From: Ctena decussata | Taxonomy: Eukaryota; Mollusca; Bivalvia; Lucinida; Lucinidae | Direction: 5' to 3' | Assembly (NCBI GenBank): GCA_963989385.1 | Contig: OZ022510.1 | Coordinates: 30,385,448 to 30,449,447 of the forward strand | DNA length: 64,000 bases | Shown here: positions 45,374 to 57,777 of the stretch, in pieces | Numbering within the stretch: position 1 is the stretch's first letter | How the letters are laid out: the number at the start of each line of letters is the position of its first letter | Notes under the pieces: generated by a model | Database searches by the model: none | Told to the model about the DNA's origin: nothing | Seen by the model: only the letters and a program-made list of their open reading frames with translations | Position numbers and translations under genes: made by a program

Positions 45374-45635
45374 TGTCTGTGTATCAGTTAGCTGTATCTT
45401 ACTGTTTTTTCAGGCCCTATGTAAAAGTCGTGGACCCTCAACACTTTAAGCACCAGTGAAGAAAACAGTTTCATTTGAAACAGTATAGATCCTGATGAGG
45501 CGGCTCATCTAGATCTACACTGTTTGCCCTCTAGTCTTGGAATTCTGAATATGATATCATTTGGACAAAACATTTTTTTGCAATTTTGCAGACGTAAGTT
45601 TTGTCGTCTGCTTTTTGACGCTTAAAGGGTTAATA
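45374..45635. mobile_element. W-like MITE, degenerate neighbour
   Basis: GTATAGATCCTGATGAGGCG and TCATCTAGATCTACACTGTT form an internal foldback of the W type. The unit ends GACGCTTAAAGGGTTAATAA. The left terminus abuts the previous MITE and is unclear. Confidence 0.5.
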
Positions 45636-45695
45636 AGAGAATCATAGGCGATGAGTGTACCTAAAGTAATTTTTCTGCCTTAATTTAGATAGTGT

Positions 45696-48074
45696 AACAA
45701 GAGGGCCAAGAGGCCCTGAATCGCTCACCTGAGCAAAAAGGTTAAAGGTCAAACTAGGGTCATAATTTTGACAAACTGTTGGTTTGCAACTTTTTCCAAA
45801 TGGTTCTGAAGAAGAAGATTTTTGAATGTTTTTCTATGTATTGATATGGTTCAAACCCATGACCCCTTGGGGCCGGGCCATTTTGGACCCTGGGGCCATC
45901 ATTTGAATAATCTTGGTAAAGGACCACTAGGCAATGCTAAAAGCTAAAATTCACGCCTCTGAGCCAAGTGGTTCTGAAGAAGAAGATTTTTGAATATTTT
46001 TCTATGTAGTTCTATGGTTCGAACCCTTGACCCCCTGGGGCGTGACCATTTTTGACCCTGGCACCATCATTTGAACAAAGTTTGTAAGGGACCATTAGGC
46101 AATGCATCATACAACATTTCAAGCATCTGCACTAAGGGGTGCTGGAAAAGAAGGTTTTTAAGTACATTTTAATTTCTAGCCAAGACTCCCCGCCCCAAGG
46201 CCATTTTAAATCCCAGGGCCACCATTTACACAAACTTTGTAGGAGTCCACCATGCAATTTCAAGCATCTGAGCCAAGTGGGTCTGAAGAAGAAGAGTTTT
46301 AATAGTTTCCTATGTATTTCTATGGCTCAAACTCAGGACTGCCTGCCGCAGGGCCATTTTGGACCCTCGGGCCATCATTTAAACAAACTTGATAAAGGAC
46401 AATAAGGCAATCATCATACCAATTCTTAAGCATCTGAGCCAAATGGTTCTGAAGAAGAAGATTTTTGAATATTTTTCTATGTAGTTCTATGGTTCAAACC
46501 CAGGACCCCCTGGGGCGGGGCCATTTTAGACCCTGGGTCATCATTTGAACAAACTTTGTATAGACCACTAGGCAAAGCTACATATGAAATTTCAAGCATC
46601 TGAGCCAAGTGGTTCTGAAGAAGAAGATTTTTTAATATTTTTTGTATATATTTGTATGGTTCAAACTCAGGACTCCCTGATGCAGGGCTATTTTGGACCC
46701 TGGGGCCACCATTTGAACAAACTTGGTAAAGGACTACTAGGCAATGCTGAATACCAAATTTCAAGCATCTGAGCCTTGCGGTTCTGAAGAAGATGATTTT
46801 TGAATATTTTTCTATGTATTTCTATGGTTCAAATCTGGGACTCCCTGCCCCGTGACCATTTTGGACCCTGGGGACACCATTTAAAAAACTTGGTAGAGGA
46901 CCACTAGGCAATGTTACACACCAAATTTCAAGCATTTGAGGCAAGCAGTTCTGGAGAAGAAGATTTTTAAGTATTTTTTAGTTTCGAACCCAAGGCCCCC
47001 TGCCCCAATGCCATTTTGGACCCTGGGGCCACCATTTGATCAAACTTAGTAGAAGACCACTAGGCAATGCTACATAACAAATTTGAAGCATCTGAGCCCA
47101 GCAGTTCTGGAGAAGAAGATTTTTAAGTATATTTAGTTTCGAACCAAAGACCCCCTTACCCCAGGGCCATTTTGGACCCTGGGCCCACCATTTGAACAAA
47201 CTTGGTAGACGACCAGTAGGCAATGCTACGTAACAAATTTCAAGCGTCTGAGCCATGCAGTTCTGGAGAAGAAGATTTTTAAGTTTTTTTTAGTTTCAAA
47301 CACAAGACCCCCTGCCCCAGTGCCATTTTGGACCCTTTGAACAAGCTTGGTAGAGGACCAGTAGGCAATGCTACATACCAAATTTCAAGCATCTGAGCCA
47401 AGCAGTTCTGGAGAAGAAGATTTTTAAGTATTTTTTTGTTTCGAACCCAAGACCCCCTGCCCAAGGGCTAATTTGGACCCTGAGGCCACCATTTGAACAA
47501 AACTTGGTAGAGGTTCACTAGGCAATGCTAAATACCAAATATCAAGCATCTGAGCCAAGCAGTTCTGGATAAGAAGATTTTTAAGTATTTTTTTTAGTTT
47601 TGAACCCAAGATCCCCTGCCCCAGGGCCATTTTGGACCCTGGGGCCACCATTTGAACAAGCTTAGTAGAAGATTAGTAGGCAATAGTACATAACAAATTT
47701 CAAGCATCTGAGCCAAGCAGTTCTGGAGAAGATTTTTAAGTATTTTTTTGTTTCGAACCTAAGACCCCTGCGCCAGGGCCATTTTGGACCCTGGGGCCAT
47801 TATTTGAGCAAACTTGGTAGAGGACCACTGGGCAATGCTACATACTAAATTTCAAGCATCTGAGCCAAGCAGTTCTGGAGAAGAAGATTTTTAAGTATTT
47901 TTTAGTTTCGAACCCAAGAAGACAATGCTTCATGCCAAATATCAAAGCCCTAGGCCTAGAGGTTTCAGAGCAGATGTCATTTAAAGCAAATTGTTGACGA
48001 CGGACGACGCACAACGCACGACGGACACTTGGTGATCACAATAACTCACCCTCAGCCTATGGCTCAGGTGAGCT
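45696..48074 (-). mobile_element. E-type element (E4), complete, ~2.4 kb
   Basis: On the minus strand the 5' end AGCTCACCTGAGCCATAGGC is at 48074, followed by the leader GTCCGTCGTGCGTTGTGCGT. The 3' end is at 45696 (plus strand AACAAGAGGGCCAAGAGGCC, then GCTCACCTGAGC). The body has about 13 degenerate ~155-bp units with CAAATTTCAAGCATCTGAGC, GTTCTGGAGAAGAAGATTTT and GGGCCATTTTGGACCCTGGG. No protein is encoded; every frame between 46139 and 47651 comes from the units. Confidence 0.85.
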
Positions 48075-49213
48075 AAAATTGATGCACATCCGATGCGCAT
48101 GTGCATTCCTACCGGAAAGTTAAACTTCATACTGCCAAAGTACAACAATGCTTTTCGACTCGAATGTATGTAAAGCAGCTTTACTTTCAAGCAGATGTTA
48201 AGTTTAAACATATATTATTGTCTTTGTACACATACAATGTAGTTGGAACGCAAACCCTCGAAAAGCGGTGATTGTATTTACAACGGTGGATCCTTCCACG
48301 TAAAAAAGAGGCCCTAAAATGGCGAACATGGTTCTTGACGAAATTTCCAATTATTCTCAAATGTATATAGAGGCATTGATTATATTAAAATGATTAAACA
48401 CATAAAAATGTTTTGCTAACTAGTATAAAGCAGGCTTTCTCAACCAAATTCAGGGCCAAATTGCTCGAAATGCTGAAATGTTCATCGTCAAAGTACAACA
48501 CTCTATCTTGATTCTACCGAAAACTTGCATCAACATAAAACATAATTTACAGAAAGATGAGACTTTCACCAATGCGCACACCCATGCCATCGAAAACTTT
48601 ATTATTTCTTCTTTTTGCAAGTGAAATTTCAAGCAATATCGTTTTGGAACATTTTCAAATTGCAAAATAAAAGATGGCATCTGTAGTTTTAACGCTCAGG
48701 AAACGGTCTCGCACGTGATATGAGCACCAGCAATACTTGCCGGACAGCCACAATTTAGACAGAAAATTGAGGTCGACAGCTTGTCAAACATTAGCTCAGA
48801 TTGCTAAATGCTTGAAGAGGAGAAACATACGGAGTTTAGCTAGCTAAAATAGACTACAAACTGGTAGAACGTACCTTACCTGACTGCTGACCTGATTGGC
48901 ATTGTACAAATCTGACGTGCTGACACTCAAGTTTGTGAAAATAATATCCTTTCCTAATATTATTTATCTTTCAAACAATCATCTGTTTTCTGTCAAATAC
49001 GTTATTAGGTCAATTTTGTGACGTAGTAAAAAAATGACGTATATTGCCTCGAGCTAGATTGCCAGCCCGCATGCCATGTAAACAGATTATAAGTCGAACA
49101 TGAAATGCACCAGTACGAAGTAAAGAGTTACTTTCTTGTCGTTTTGTTTGTCTAGTTTTCGAAAAATTTACGATCTGATTTTATAATTTGCTCAACAATT
49201 ACAGAGAACATAT
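48075..49213. other. No supported gene
   Basis: No repeat end or RNA gene was recognised. Short frames such as 48450-48680 (minus) are unassigned. Confidence 0.5.
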
Positions 49214-49447
49214 GAGCCGTGACACGAGAAAATCATCAAAGTGGTTGTGCGCCCAGCGCAGACTCAGATCAGCCTCGGCATCCGGCTAGTCTGCACAGAG
49301 TCTTCCCTAAGCGCTTTAAGGGTAGCTAAGGGTCTAAACTACCTGCAGACAGCAGCGAAGACTCTGATCAGACTGGATGGATGCCCAGGATTATCTTAGA
49401 CTGCGCTGGGCGCACAACCACATTGTTGGTTTTCTCGCGTCGCGGCT
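49214..49447. mobile_element. A-family hairpin MITE (A13)
   Basis: GAGCCGTGACACGAGA to TCTCGCGTCGCGGCTC. The subterminal region reads AAAGTGGTTGTGCGCCC at the left and ACATTGTTGG at the right. ATAT is on the left only. Confidence 0.88.
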
Positions 49448-49612
49448 CAAGTTACTTTGAAAGAAACAAGCCAGGTGGGGATGGAAGGAGGCGGTTGGTG
49501 ACGAGGGTAGGGGTGGGTGGGGGCCAGGGAAGTGGGGGAATTCATCTTGACTGATGCCTGGAGTGATGTATAGGTCCCAAGCATGACTTGAGCAGTCGTT
49601 GCTGTGACAGCG

Positions 49613-49641
49613 TATTCTCTCTCTCTCTCTCTCTCTCTCTC
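49613..49641. repeat. (CT)n microsatellite
   Basis: About 13 CT units. On the minus strand they create the RERERER runs seen in two short frames, which are not genes. Confidence 0.95.
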
Positions 49642-50639
49642 TGCCCGATTTGGCTTCATTGTTGTTACACACACTGAGATTTATTGCTATCATTGGAATC
49701 TAACCAAGAGCTGAGCCGCAACAGGGAAAGAGGAATCTTGTCGGATATGATAACAGCAAAATCTGCTTAGTCTAACAAGACTGCTTCAAAATACAAAACT
49801 GTATATATAAGCGAATAGCAAAACCCTGATTGGCTTGCAAGCTAACACTTTCCGTTCTGAATTAAGTTACGAAGAGCATTTCGTGTGTTCGATGATGAGC
49901 CTGAAAATGTGTCGGGGTGTGCGGATATGGGAGGTGTGGGGAAAATTTGGAGGCTTGCTACGTGTCATCCGACGTTTGGCACGTGGCACAAAAACAGCCA
50001 TTTATTCCGTGGAAGCAAAGTACTGTACATGAACTTAAACTGTATACGAATCGCTCCACTTTGGCAAATTCCACACCCCGAATAAGCGTAAAGACCATTG
50101 ACAGTATACTTCAACAATCTGCTTGAAAGTTGAAAATAGCTATCTTAGTCTTTGCTTGTTGCAGGTCACCCGTGTACTGACTGACCCTCAGAAAATACTA
50201 CAGTAAGGGAAAAGTGAAAACCTTCCCGCACGTCACCACATTTGGTAGCTTAGAATGTTCAGATGAGAATCTGAAGGCCGCTAGCTCAATTCCTATCATT
50301 GCCTAATAAATGTATTTCGACTGTTGTCCTATTCGATTCGGAAATCGACTGCCCAATAAATTAATTTCAGGACGCAGAGTATGAAGAATAACCCCAGAGC
50401 TGAGTGTTAAGTGTACTGGATTGCCCTTTACATGTGCCTTCGGGACGATTCGTACATGCAAAAATATCAAATCTTCTGGTGACCTGCAAGATACCCGGGC
50501 CTGCGTGTCAACCGGACAATTACAATGTTACAATTCTAGTCGGCATACAAATGAAAAATGAACATATTAAGCATTGGAAGGAACTGAAAAGAAATTGAGA
50601 GTGTACATGTGGGCCAAGGGCCACCGGCTACACTTTCAG
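49642..50639. other. No supported gene
   Basis: Three overlapping plus-strand frames at 49835-50126 share no recognisable motif. A GAGCCGCAACAGGGAAAGAG fragment at about 49713 may be a stub of an A element. Confidence 0.4.
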
Positions 50640-50765
50640 GGGAAGCATCTCGGCAATAATATTTTTGATTTATCCTACCTTTCCAATGGGAGTAAACTCT
50701 TTAAGGAAAGCATTAGCTCCTTTGGGAGCAAAGAATTTTTGAAGAGTCTCCCAGTTATGGAAAAC
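50640..50765. repeat. Foldback resembling the Q interior
   Basis: CTCTTTAAGGAAAGCATTAG faces GGGAGCAAAGAATTTTTGAA/GAGTCTCCCAG around AGCTCCTTTGGGAGC. The same order occurs inside Q1 and Q2. No Q termini were found, so this may be a decayed copy. Confidence 0.5.
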
Positions 50766-52436
50766 TAACAGGAAATTGATAAAGTTGTGTATTGATAATA
50801 AGTCTACGATAATTTGTGCCAGTTATCCATGAAAACGTGTTGCGGCTGTATACAGGACCGCCTCGCCAAGACTACTCTAATGTGAGGCAACATCAGTCAT
50901 TTTAATAGAGAAATAGGAAAGCACGATCTAAATTATTAATTAATGTTTTTGTTGTTTGTTTATATGTGACTGCATAACCGAAAGGGTTCGTAATTGGAGA
51001 AATAAATGTTCTATTCTATTCTATTATTTTATGTAGATCTACCCGTGTACCTGCAGATTTGTAAATGTTGCCCCACCCCCAAGAAAACGCACTCAGATGC
51101 CTGACGAGTTTCTCAAACTTATACAGGCAATGCAAAAACATCGCATGCATATGAACAGTGCACTGCTAACCCTTCTCAAAGGCGTAACTGCCTGTACGCT
51201 AATAGCCAGGTGCGTATTGTAATTTTGTCAAATAGACAAAACAACAGGTATCGCCATATTTGATGATGCTGGTATTTGTAAATTGAACAAGATTTCAATA
51301 GTAGCGGCAAGCAGACACGACTATATAAAGTATCTTTGGGGCCCACCTCTTATTCTTACTCTAAAAGGATAAACATAATTGTGCGTAAAGTGTAATATCC
51401 CCGACACTCCTGCTTCTAACCGTCCCACGAAAGGGGGTGGGAGGGCATTTCTCATCCCTCCCAGGTTACTCACATACAACCGTTTATTTGACTTTGGAAA
51501 TCAAGCGCGTGATCTGCTAATTAAAAAAAGAAATAACCGTTAAATTACCGTTCAATTATGCGGGGAAGGCTACTCCTGAACGCTAGCATGAACTGTACCT
51601 AAATGAACATCAATTGCTGATTAAGTCCGTCTTTTAAGCCATGATTATACAACTTCTAATCGATTCAAAATCACGTCATAAGCTTGTGTTTACGATTTGC
51701 TAGAGCATAGAGGTGAGAGTTGACATTTTTGTATTTGACAATAAAATATGAATAAAATGTATTTGCTTGACTGTTTTATTCGGTCTTGGTTGAAAATAAT
51801 CAGTGAGAGGTGTTACGTTTCTACGGACAGTCCGAATTGTGAGTTTGTTAATTTGGCAGTGAACACTTAGCGCGTAAGGCTGGCATGATTTCGACGCCAT
51901 TTAATTTTTCGGTTTGTTTTCAAACCGGGTGGTCATATCTTATTTTGCAATTTTAAAATGTTCCAAAACCAAATTTTCTGAAATTTCACATAATAATAGA
52001 ATATATATCAATATTTATCATGGCATAGGTATGCGTTTTGGAGAAAGTCGAATAAGCTGTTAATCGTAATTTTTTGTTCACATGTTTGACGCTGACGAAA
52101 AGGGCACTGTTTCGTCAATAATTACACAGGCGGAAAAGGATGTCCTGGAATTATTTTAGCAGAAAAATTCAATAATGGAAGTCAGAAAAGTGCTCTTAAA
52201 ATTTCAACCGATGGGGCGATTTGATTAATCTGTATGGTGGCGTTAAAGTACTATGGGGTTCGTCGATAGCCATTTTGATGGCGACATTTTCGAACAAAAA
52301 TCCGTTGCTATGTGCTTGATTATATCCCTACTCCTTGGAGCTGCGGTCCAACTGATGTGCAAACATTAGGGTCGGGCTACAAGTTCTCTCAACATTAGTT
52401 ACAGCCCTTCCTCTCAAACATTGAAAACGCACCTTC
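50766..52436. other. No supported gene; possible LINE/SINE tail
   Basis: The stretch 50990-51028 (GGAGAAATAAATGTTCTATT followed by CTATTCTATTATT) looks like a retroelement 3' tail with a short repeat. The minus frame 51700-51900 begins MASKSCQPYALSVHCQINKL but has no homology I know. No gene can be called. Confidence 0.4.
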
Positions 52437-52536
52437 AGTGGTGGCTGCATTTCATGCTGGTGGTTGTATTTCATGTTGGTGGTTGTATTTCATGTTGGTG
52501 GTTGGTTATATTTCATGTTGGTGGTTGTATTTCAAG
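52437..52536. repeat. ~20-bp tandem repeat, 5 units
   Basis: GGTTGTATTTCATGTTGGTG repeats, with one unit carrying an extra GGTTAT. Confidence 0.9.
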
Positions 52537-53276
52537 TAAATGATCTGGTGGAGTTATCAGAAAACCCGTGAAAGCGGCCAAACCAATAAATTCGGTTTGA
52601 TCACATTCAGGCTCTGTGATTTCTTCAGCATTTTTATCTACTGCAAAGCTGAAATTCTATGAATATCATTCATATGTTTTACATGGCATTGTAATAGTTT
52701 GGTTTCTATTTAAAGAGGCTTGAATTTAATGTTTCATTTCAGGTGGAACTGGAATTGCGCATTTAGCAGACGTGTTTGAATATGATAATATCTTAATATT
52801 GTAGACACCACGTAAACTTGAATAACAGCATAGAACTGCTATTGAAATGCAATTTTTCAGTTCGGTTCATGTACATATTTGAAGGGGTCAGTGCAATAAG
52901 GTAGCTATTTCCATTTTTCGTAATTTCGACAAAAAACGCAAACAAAATGCTTTATGTTTTTCTCTTAACTCGTAATAATTGACTTGTCTGCACAAATAAT
53001 CAGCATAATATGTTGAGAAACACTGATTTCAAGTCATGTTGCGAGTATTCCAATAGTTTTAAAGAAATTAAATAAAAAAAAACTGGATTATGGCGATTGT
53101 AGTCGTGCAACAGAGGGCCTAACTCCACCTGTTTTTTTTTTAAGTTAAATCTGGTCAGATCCATAATAAAAAAGTACTTAACATTGAGAGAATAACTTAT
53201 TTCTAGCTAATGCATTTGTCAAATTATTAAAAAGTCCCATATTAAACAATATTATCGCAAAACTATTAAGATGTTA

Positions 53277-56200
53277 ATGCAACAAAGGTCCTAACCCCAT
53301 CATGAAATTTTGAGATCAAGTTTTCACATCTGAAAAAAGTAGGCCATGAAGCCAGAAATGGTTTACCTCCCCCCCCCCCCCCCCCCAGGGGGAATTTTGT
53401 AGACCATATTTTTCTTAAAGCCCAGCATCTGAGAAGTATTTTGCAGCATGTTAGCCCTCTGGCGAGTGGGGCGTTAAGCTGTAACAGCCTGTTAATTACG
53501 TTACCCATCAAAAAAATAAACATAAAATAAAAATGATCAAGAATTATAAAAAAATAGAAATCACTTTCCTATGTTTAAAGTTATAGTAGAGTCTAATAGA
53601 ACAATCCAGTAGCTAAAAGTGAAGATCTTTGACAGGTCACTTTAGCCCACATGGTGTCATATACGTGACATTTGTCTTTACACTCCATTAAAATTGCTAT
53701 TTCTATCCAAAATACTTTCTTTTTGTAAGTTACTCCTTTATTATTAGACCATATCTTTGTTACTGTATTAAAGACTATTTATTGATCTTTTCAGATCTGC
53801 AAAAATTATTATCCTATCTTGTATACTTTGGGAGAAATAGGACGTTTAACACAGTACCCCCTTATAAATGTTCCATATTACAATTATCACTTTCTGTATG
53901 ATTCAAGTGCTTGAACTACACTGTATGAATTAAAAAAACAACAGGAAAAGGCAATATTGAATATGCCAGCCGATCTAAACAGCAAGGAACAGTTCCACAA
54001 TATTTTGAACGCAATTTAGTCGGCCATAATGATCGATTATATACGTTACCGAGGGCTATTTTTGTTAAACTCACATAATTTGATGATAGAATCATTTTAT
54101 TTTCGTTGGTAGCAGTTTCTTCATGAAAGAATCATTAAATATAAAAGAAAAAATGCATTCTGGTTTATTTTCTATGATAAGTCATTACTAGAAGTAACGT
54201 AAATAACATTAACATTTAAAATATTTTATTATAATACCTTTAATCAGGTTTTTTCCCACTGTCACATAAAAAAACAATAACATATATAAGTCTGGGTGTT
54301 CTTATGATATACTGTGTACTTGGACCTAGCAACACTTCTCTCAGTTATTACTCTTAGGGATTCATGAGGTGTGTTTTATACGTGATTAAACACAGTATAC
54401 TACAAATTGTAATGTTTAGGGCATTGACATATTCTGCACACGTAAAACGGTTTTTTGCTGGCAACTTTGTTATTATATCAAAAATAAAAGTATTTCATAA
54501 TGGCGTTGCCCAGTTTGTTTCTTTTACAATTTGTACATTTGAGTTCAAAAGACAGTAACATACGTGAAATTTTGTTATATACAACTTAAAAAAAAATAAA
54601 CAAAATACCACATCAGAAAAGATAAAAAAGATAAAGCCGCAGCTAAGCCAGCATAGATTTTGCATATAGGGCTCGAATGAAATGATATACAATCAGTATG
54701 ATAACATTAAAAGCTAAGCGCTTTTGACGTGTTTAGTATAAAATTATAAAATAATCTGTAATTAACAATGCAAATGTAGTACCACCTTGTTTACGGACAA
54801 TTAACAATGCAAATGTAGTACCACCTTGTTTACTGACAGGATTTGGTATAGTTTTTACGTGCACACTGAAAAAACTATAAAGCAGAACAGTAAACCTGAA
54901 GTTTGAAGACTTAAGCCAAATACAGTTCTGCATCAAAGCTAATGTAGATATTTGCTGGCAGCGTATTCTTACTTTTGTAAGACTATCGTATATTTTACGT
55001 AACCAAGGGAAACAACATTGCTGAGTTACAGTTAAGAAACAAACTTTTGAAAATAATTAATGGTAATGTCAATACATTGCTTTATTTAGCTTATTTATGT
55101 ATTTAACAATAATGTGTCAACTAGGAGTTTGGGAGGATAGTATCAGAAACATTTTATACAGAAAAGAGACACTGACAGTTTACTAGCATACTGTAGCAAT
55201 CTATAAATGCTGTGTTTAAGATGATCTATATTTCTGTGCTTTTGTTTCTTTCTTTTTAAAGTCTAAATACTTTCGACAATCTCTTAAAGAATCTAACTAC
55301 ATTCAACCATCTATTAAAGCATCTTTTCACCAAAGAACATAAAGATGCGTTTAGTTGGACAAAAATGTTTCAGGGACAGTGTTCCAGTAGCTCTGCACAT
55401 ATAATGAAATGGCAAATGAAAATGACAGAATATATTAATGTTAGTCCTCGCTGTTCAGATATCTATGAGCAAATCTTAGTTGTTCTCCTTCAGAATGTAT
55501 TTGCCTACACTGTAGTTATGCTTTTCAGCATAATATTGAGAAAAAAGAAAAAGTCTTAGAAAAGAAAGGCCGAACAAGTAACGTATACAACGTATTCATT
55601 GCGAGTCTATGGATTCTTCATTTCCGATGTCCTAAACTAGCAAAACAGTATTTCTAAAGAGCAAATAATCAAACAATAGAAATAGTTCATACCTATACAT
55701 GCCAAGGAAGGGTTAACCTAAATAACTTACTGCATTTGATCTCTGTGACCTTGTATTACCATATTGTTTACTTTTTAGGAATTAATATGGTTGAAAACTG
55801 CTTATTTATAACATCTTACTGCTTATCTTATCATCTTTGTCCAAATTAGTTAAATACTGTTAGGGAATACAGCATTTTGGCAATATCCAAACAACAATTT
55901 TATTTGCTTACATATTGAAAAATTGTCTGACTGAAATTTGTATTTTGTAACACCTTTAGTCCGTGATAGTAACAACAAGTGGGAATAAAACCATGGGGTT
56001 TGCAAAATTACCTGACCAGTTAAATAATGAAAAATAGAACTCCTGAACAAGCTGATGACAGAATGATGTATGCGTTATAAAGTATGTCACTTTCTATCAG
56101 CCTTAAATTTTCACATTGTTAATAGTTTGTAATGCATTTGATGGCCGGGGGCTGCATAAACAGATCATGTAGATCACAAATTAATATGTAAGTTATGATC

Positions 56201-57769
56201 ACGGGAGGCACACATATTTGCTAATCTATGTAAAGCAGTTACTGTGCAAAGAGGCTCGTGGCTGATGATTCGACTGACAGCATAGAAAAATGGTGTTTAT
56301 CCCTGTTGGGAGAGGTGGTTCTGCTTTTGATTGCCTCGGCTGGCAGTAACAGTTGCATATTTGTATGTAGGGTAATTGAATGGCTCAGCCAACAGCACAG
56401 ATAGCGAAATTGGTTTTATCCCCATCATGTCGAGAACCTAAATGTTAATCAGTTGCAGCATATATCAACTCTTATTTATTTCAATTTTTGCATAAAATTT
56501 AAAAAAAAAATCATCTTTATGAAGTCACTTTTAAGTGAAACTGAATTGAAGGCAAGGTCGAAATGCTTCAGCTATAACAATCTATGTGCGTCTTGCTGAG
56601 TTTTTGTGTATTTCAAAGAGCTAAATTGCCATCTGACTACCAGTGGTAAGCTAATACTACAGCAATGAATAATTCATATTGCCCGGGAACTAAATTTTTG
56701 ATAACAGATGACTCACAAATCTTATCCCCCGACATATTACAATTATGTAACGTAACATTACTGTTAGATTGGTTTTTAAATATACACTATCCAATGATTT
56801 TTTTTATAGTTTGAGGACATATAAAACTGGCGTTTCCTTATATTTACATATACAACAGTGTCTACTTAAGACATAATATAGATAATATTAAAAATGAAAT
56901 GCAGCTGATGTTGGCTTTCTTAGCTTTTCTCGTCATTTTGTAGGTTAAATTCTTCAAAAATAAGTTTCTGTCCACATTTAATATATCCACTGCTAACTGC
57001 TGCCTAACTTATCTAAGCTGTGCATGAATCAAATAAGATTGATGGAGCACGTATTAACTTCAGTCCACCAATTCAGAGATTTAGTCTGGTTGTTTTTTCC
57101 GAATTTTTGTTGTGGTTATATACGTTACATATTTATCGTGACTGCTGATGAGTTTTGTAAGACTTTAGTTTTTTTTATACTAGACTATTGAAACAGTCAT
57201 ATGCATGACAATTACTTTTCGCTTCACTTCATTCTTATAATTTTCTCCTTATATTACATGTATTTAGACACTGAAGGGGAAAAACGTCAAATACAACGTA
57301 AACTACGTTATACGGGTTAGTCAGCTTATCGTTGACAATGTCAATTACCTTGAAACAGCGATTTATGTACTAGTAGACAAAACCCAACATTATTTAGGGC
57401 GAATACTAACATGTGTATACCAATGTGTATTTTTCTATTATAACGTGAATATGTAAATTTGGGTAGTGTAAGTAACGTTGACGTTACACGTTAATGCCCC
57501 AACGTACAGAGGGCTAACGTGTCATTTTGTTTCGTATATAATGTAGTTTCAGAAAATCATAGTGTCCAAAATTCCCCCTGGGGGGGGGGGGGGGAGGGGG
57601 GTCTATGGTCAGCTCAAGGTCTAAAGTTAGATTTACTTGAAAATGAACTTTGTCGTCAAAAGGTCTAAATATGAAATGAATTAGAAACAGCTTTTAATTC
57701 TTAATCGATAATCTAATGAAATATTGTGAGGAAACAAAATTCGATGGATTTAGGTCCTTTGTTGCATTA
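53277..57769. mobile_element. X: 4.5-kb unit with long imperfect inverted repeats
   Basis: The left end TGCAACAAAGGTCCTAACCC (53277) matches the inverse of the right end (57769). Further in, both sides share in the same order a homopolymer (C run at ~53369-53387; G run at ~57579-57593), CAGGGGGAATTTTG, and GTTAGCCCTCTG...GGGGC (53448-53472 and the inverse of 57495-57520). The inverted repeats are thus ~200-310 bp with indels. The ~4-kb interior is AT-rich with no transposase. The best frame, 55365-55559, ends in a hydrophobic segment and KKKKS but is unassigned. A 39-bp tandem duplication lies at 54760-54837. Target duplication is not clear (GTTAA against TTATT). Probably a non-autonomous DNA transposon of unknown family. 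Confidence 0.65.
54760..54837. repeat. 39-bp tandem duplication
   Basis: AATTAACAATGCAAATGTAG plus TACCACCTTGTTTAC is repeated after a GGAC spacer, almost without change. Confidence 0.93.
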
Positions 57770-57777
57770 TTCGAGGT

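Noticed and set aside
46139..47651. Series of frames with KMALGQG / LLQNCLAQMLEI words
   Set aside because: These come from the ~155-bp tandem units of E4.
51700..51900. Minus-strand frame beginning MASKSCQPYAL as a first exon
   Set aside because: The ATG context is plausible, but no homology, splice donor or conserved motif could be identified.
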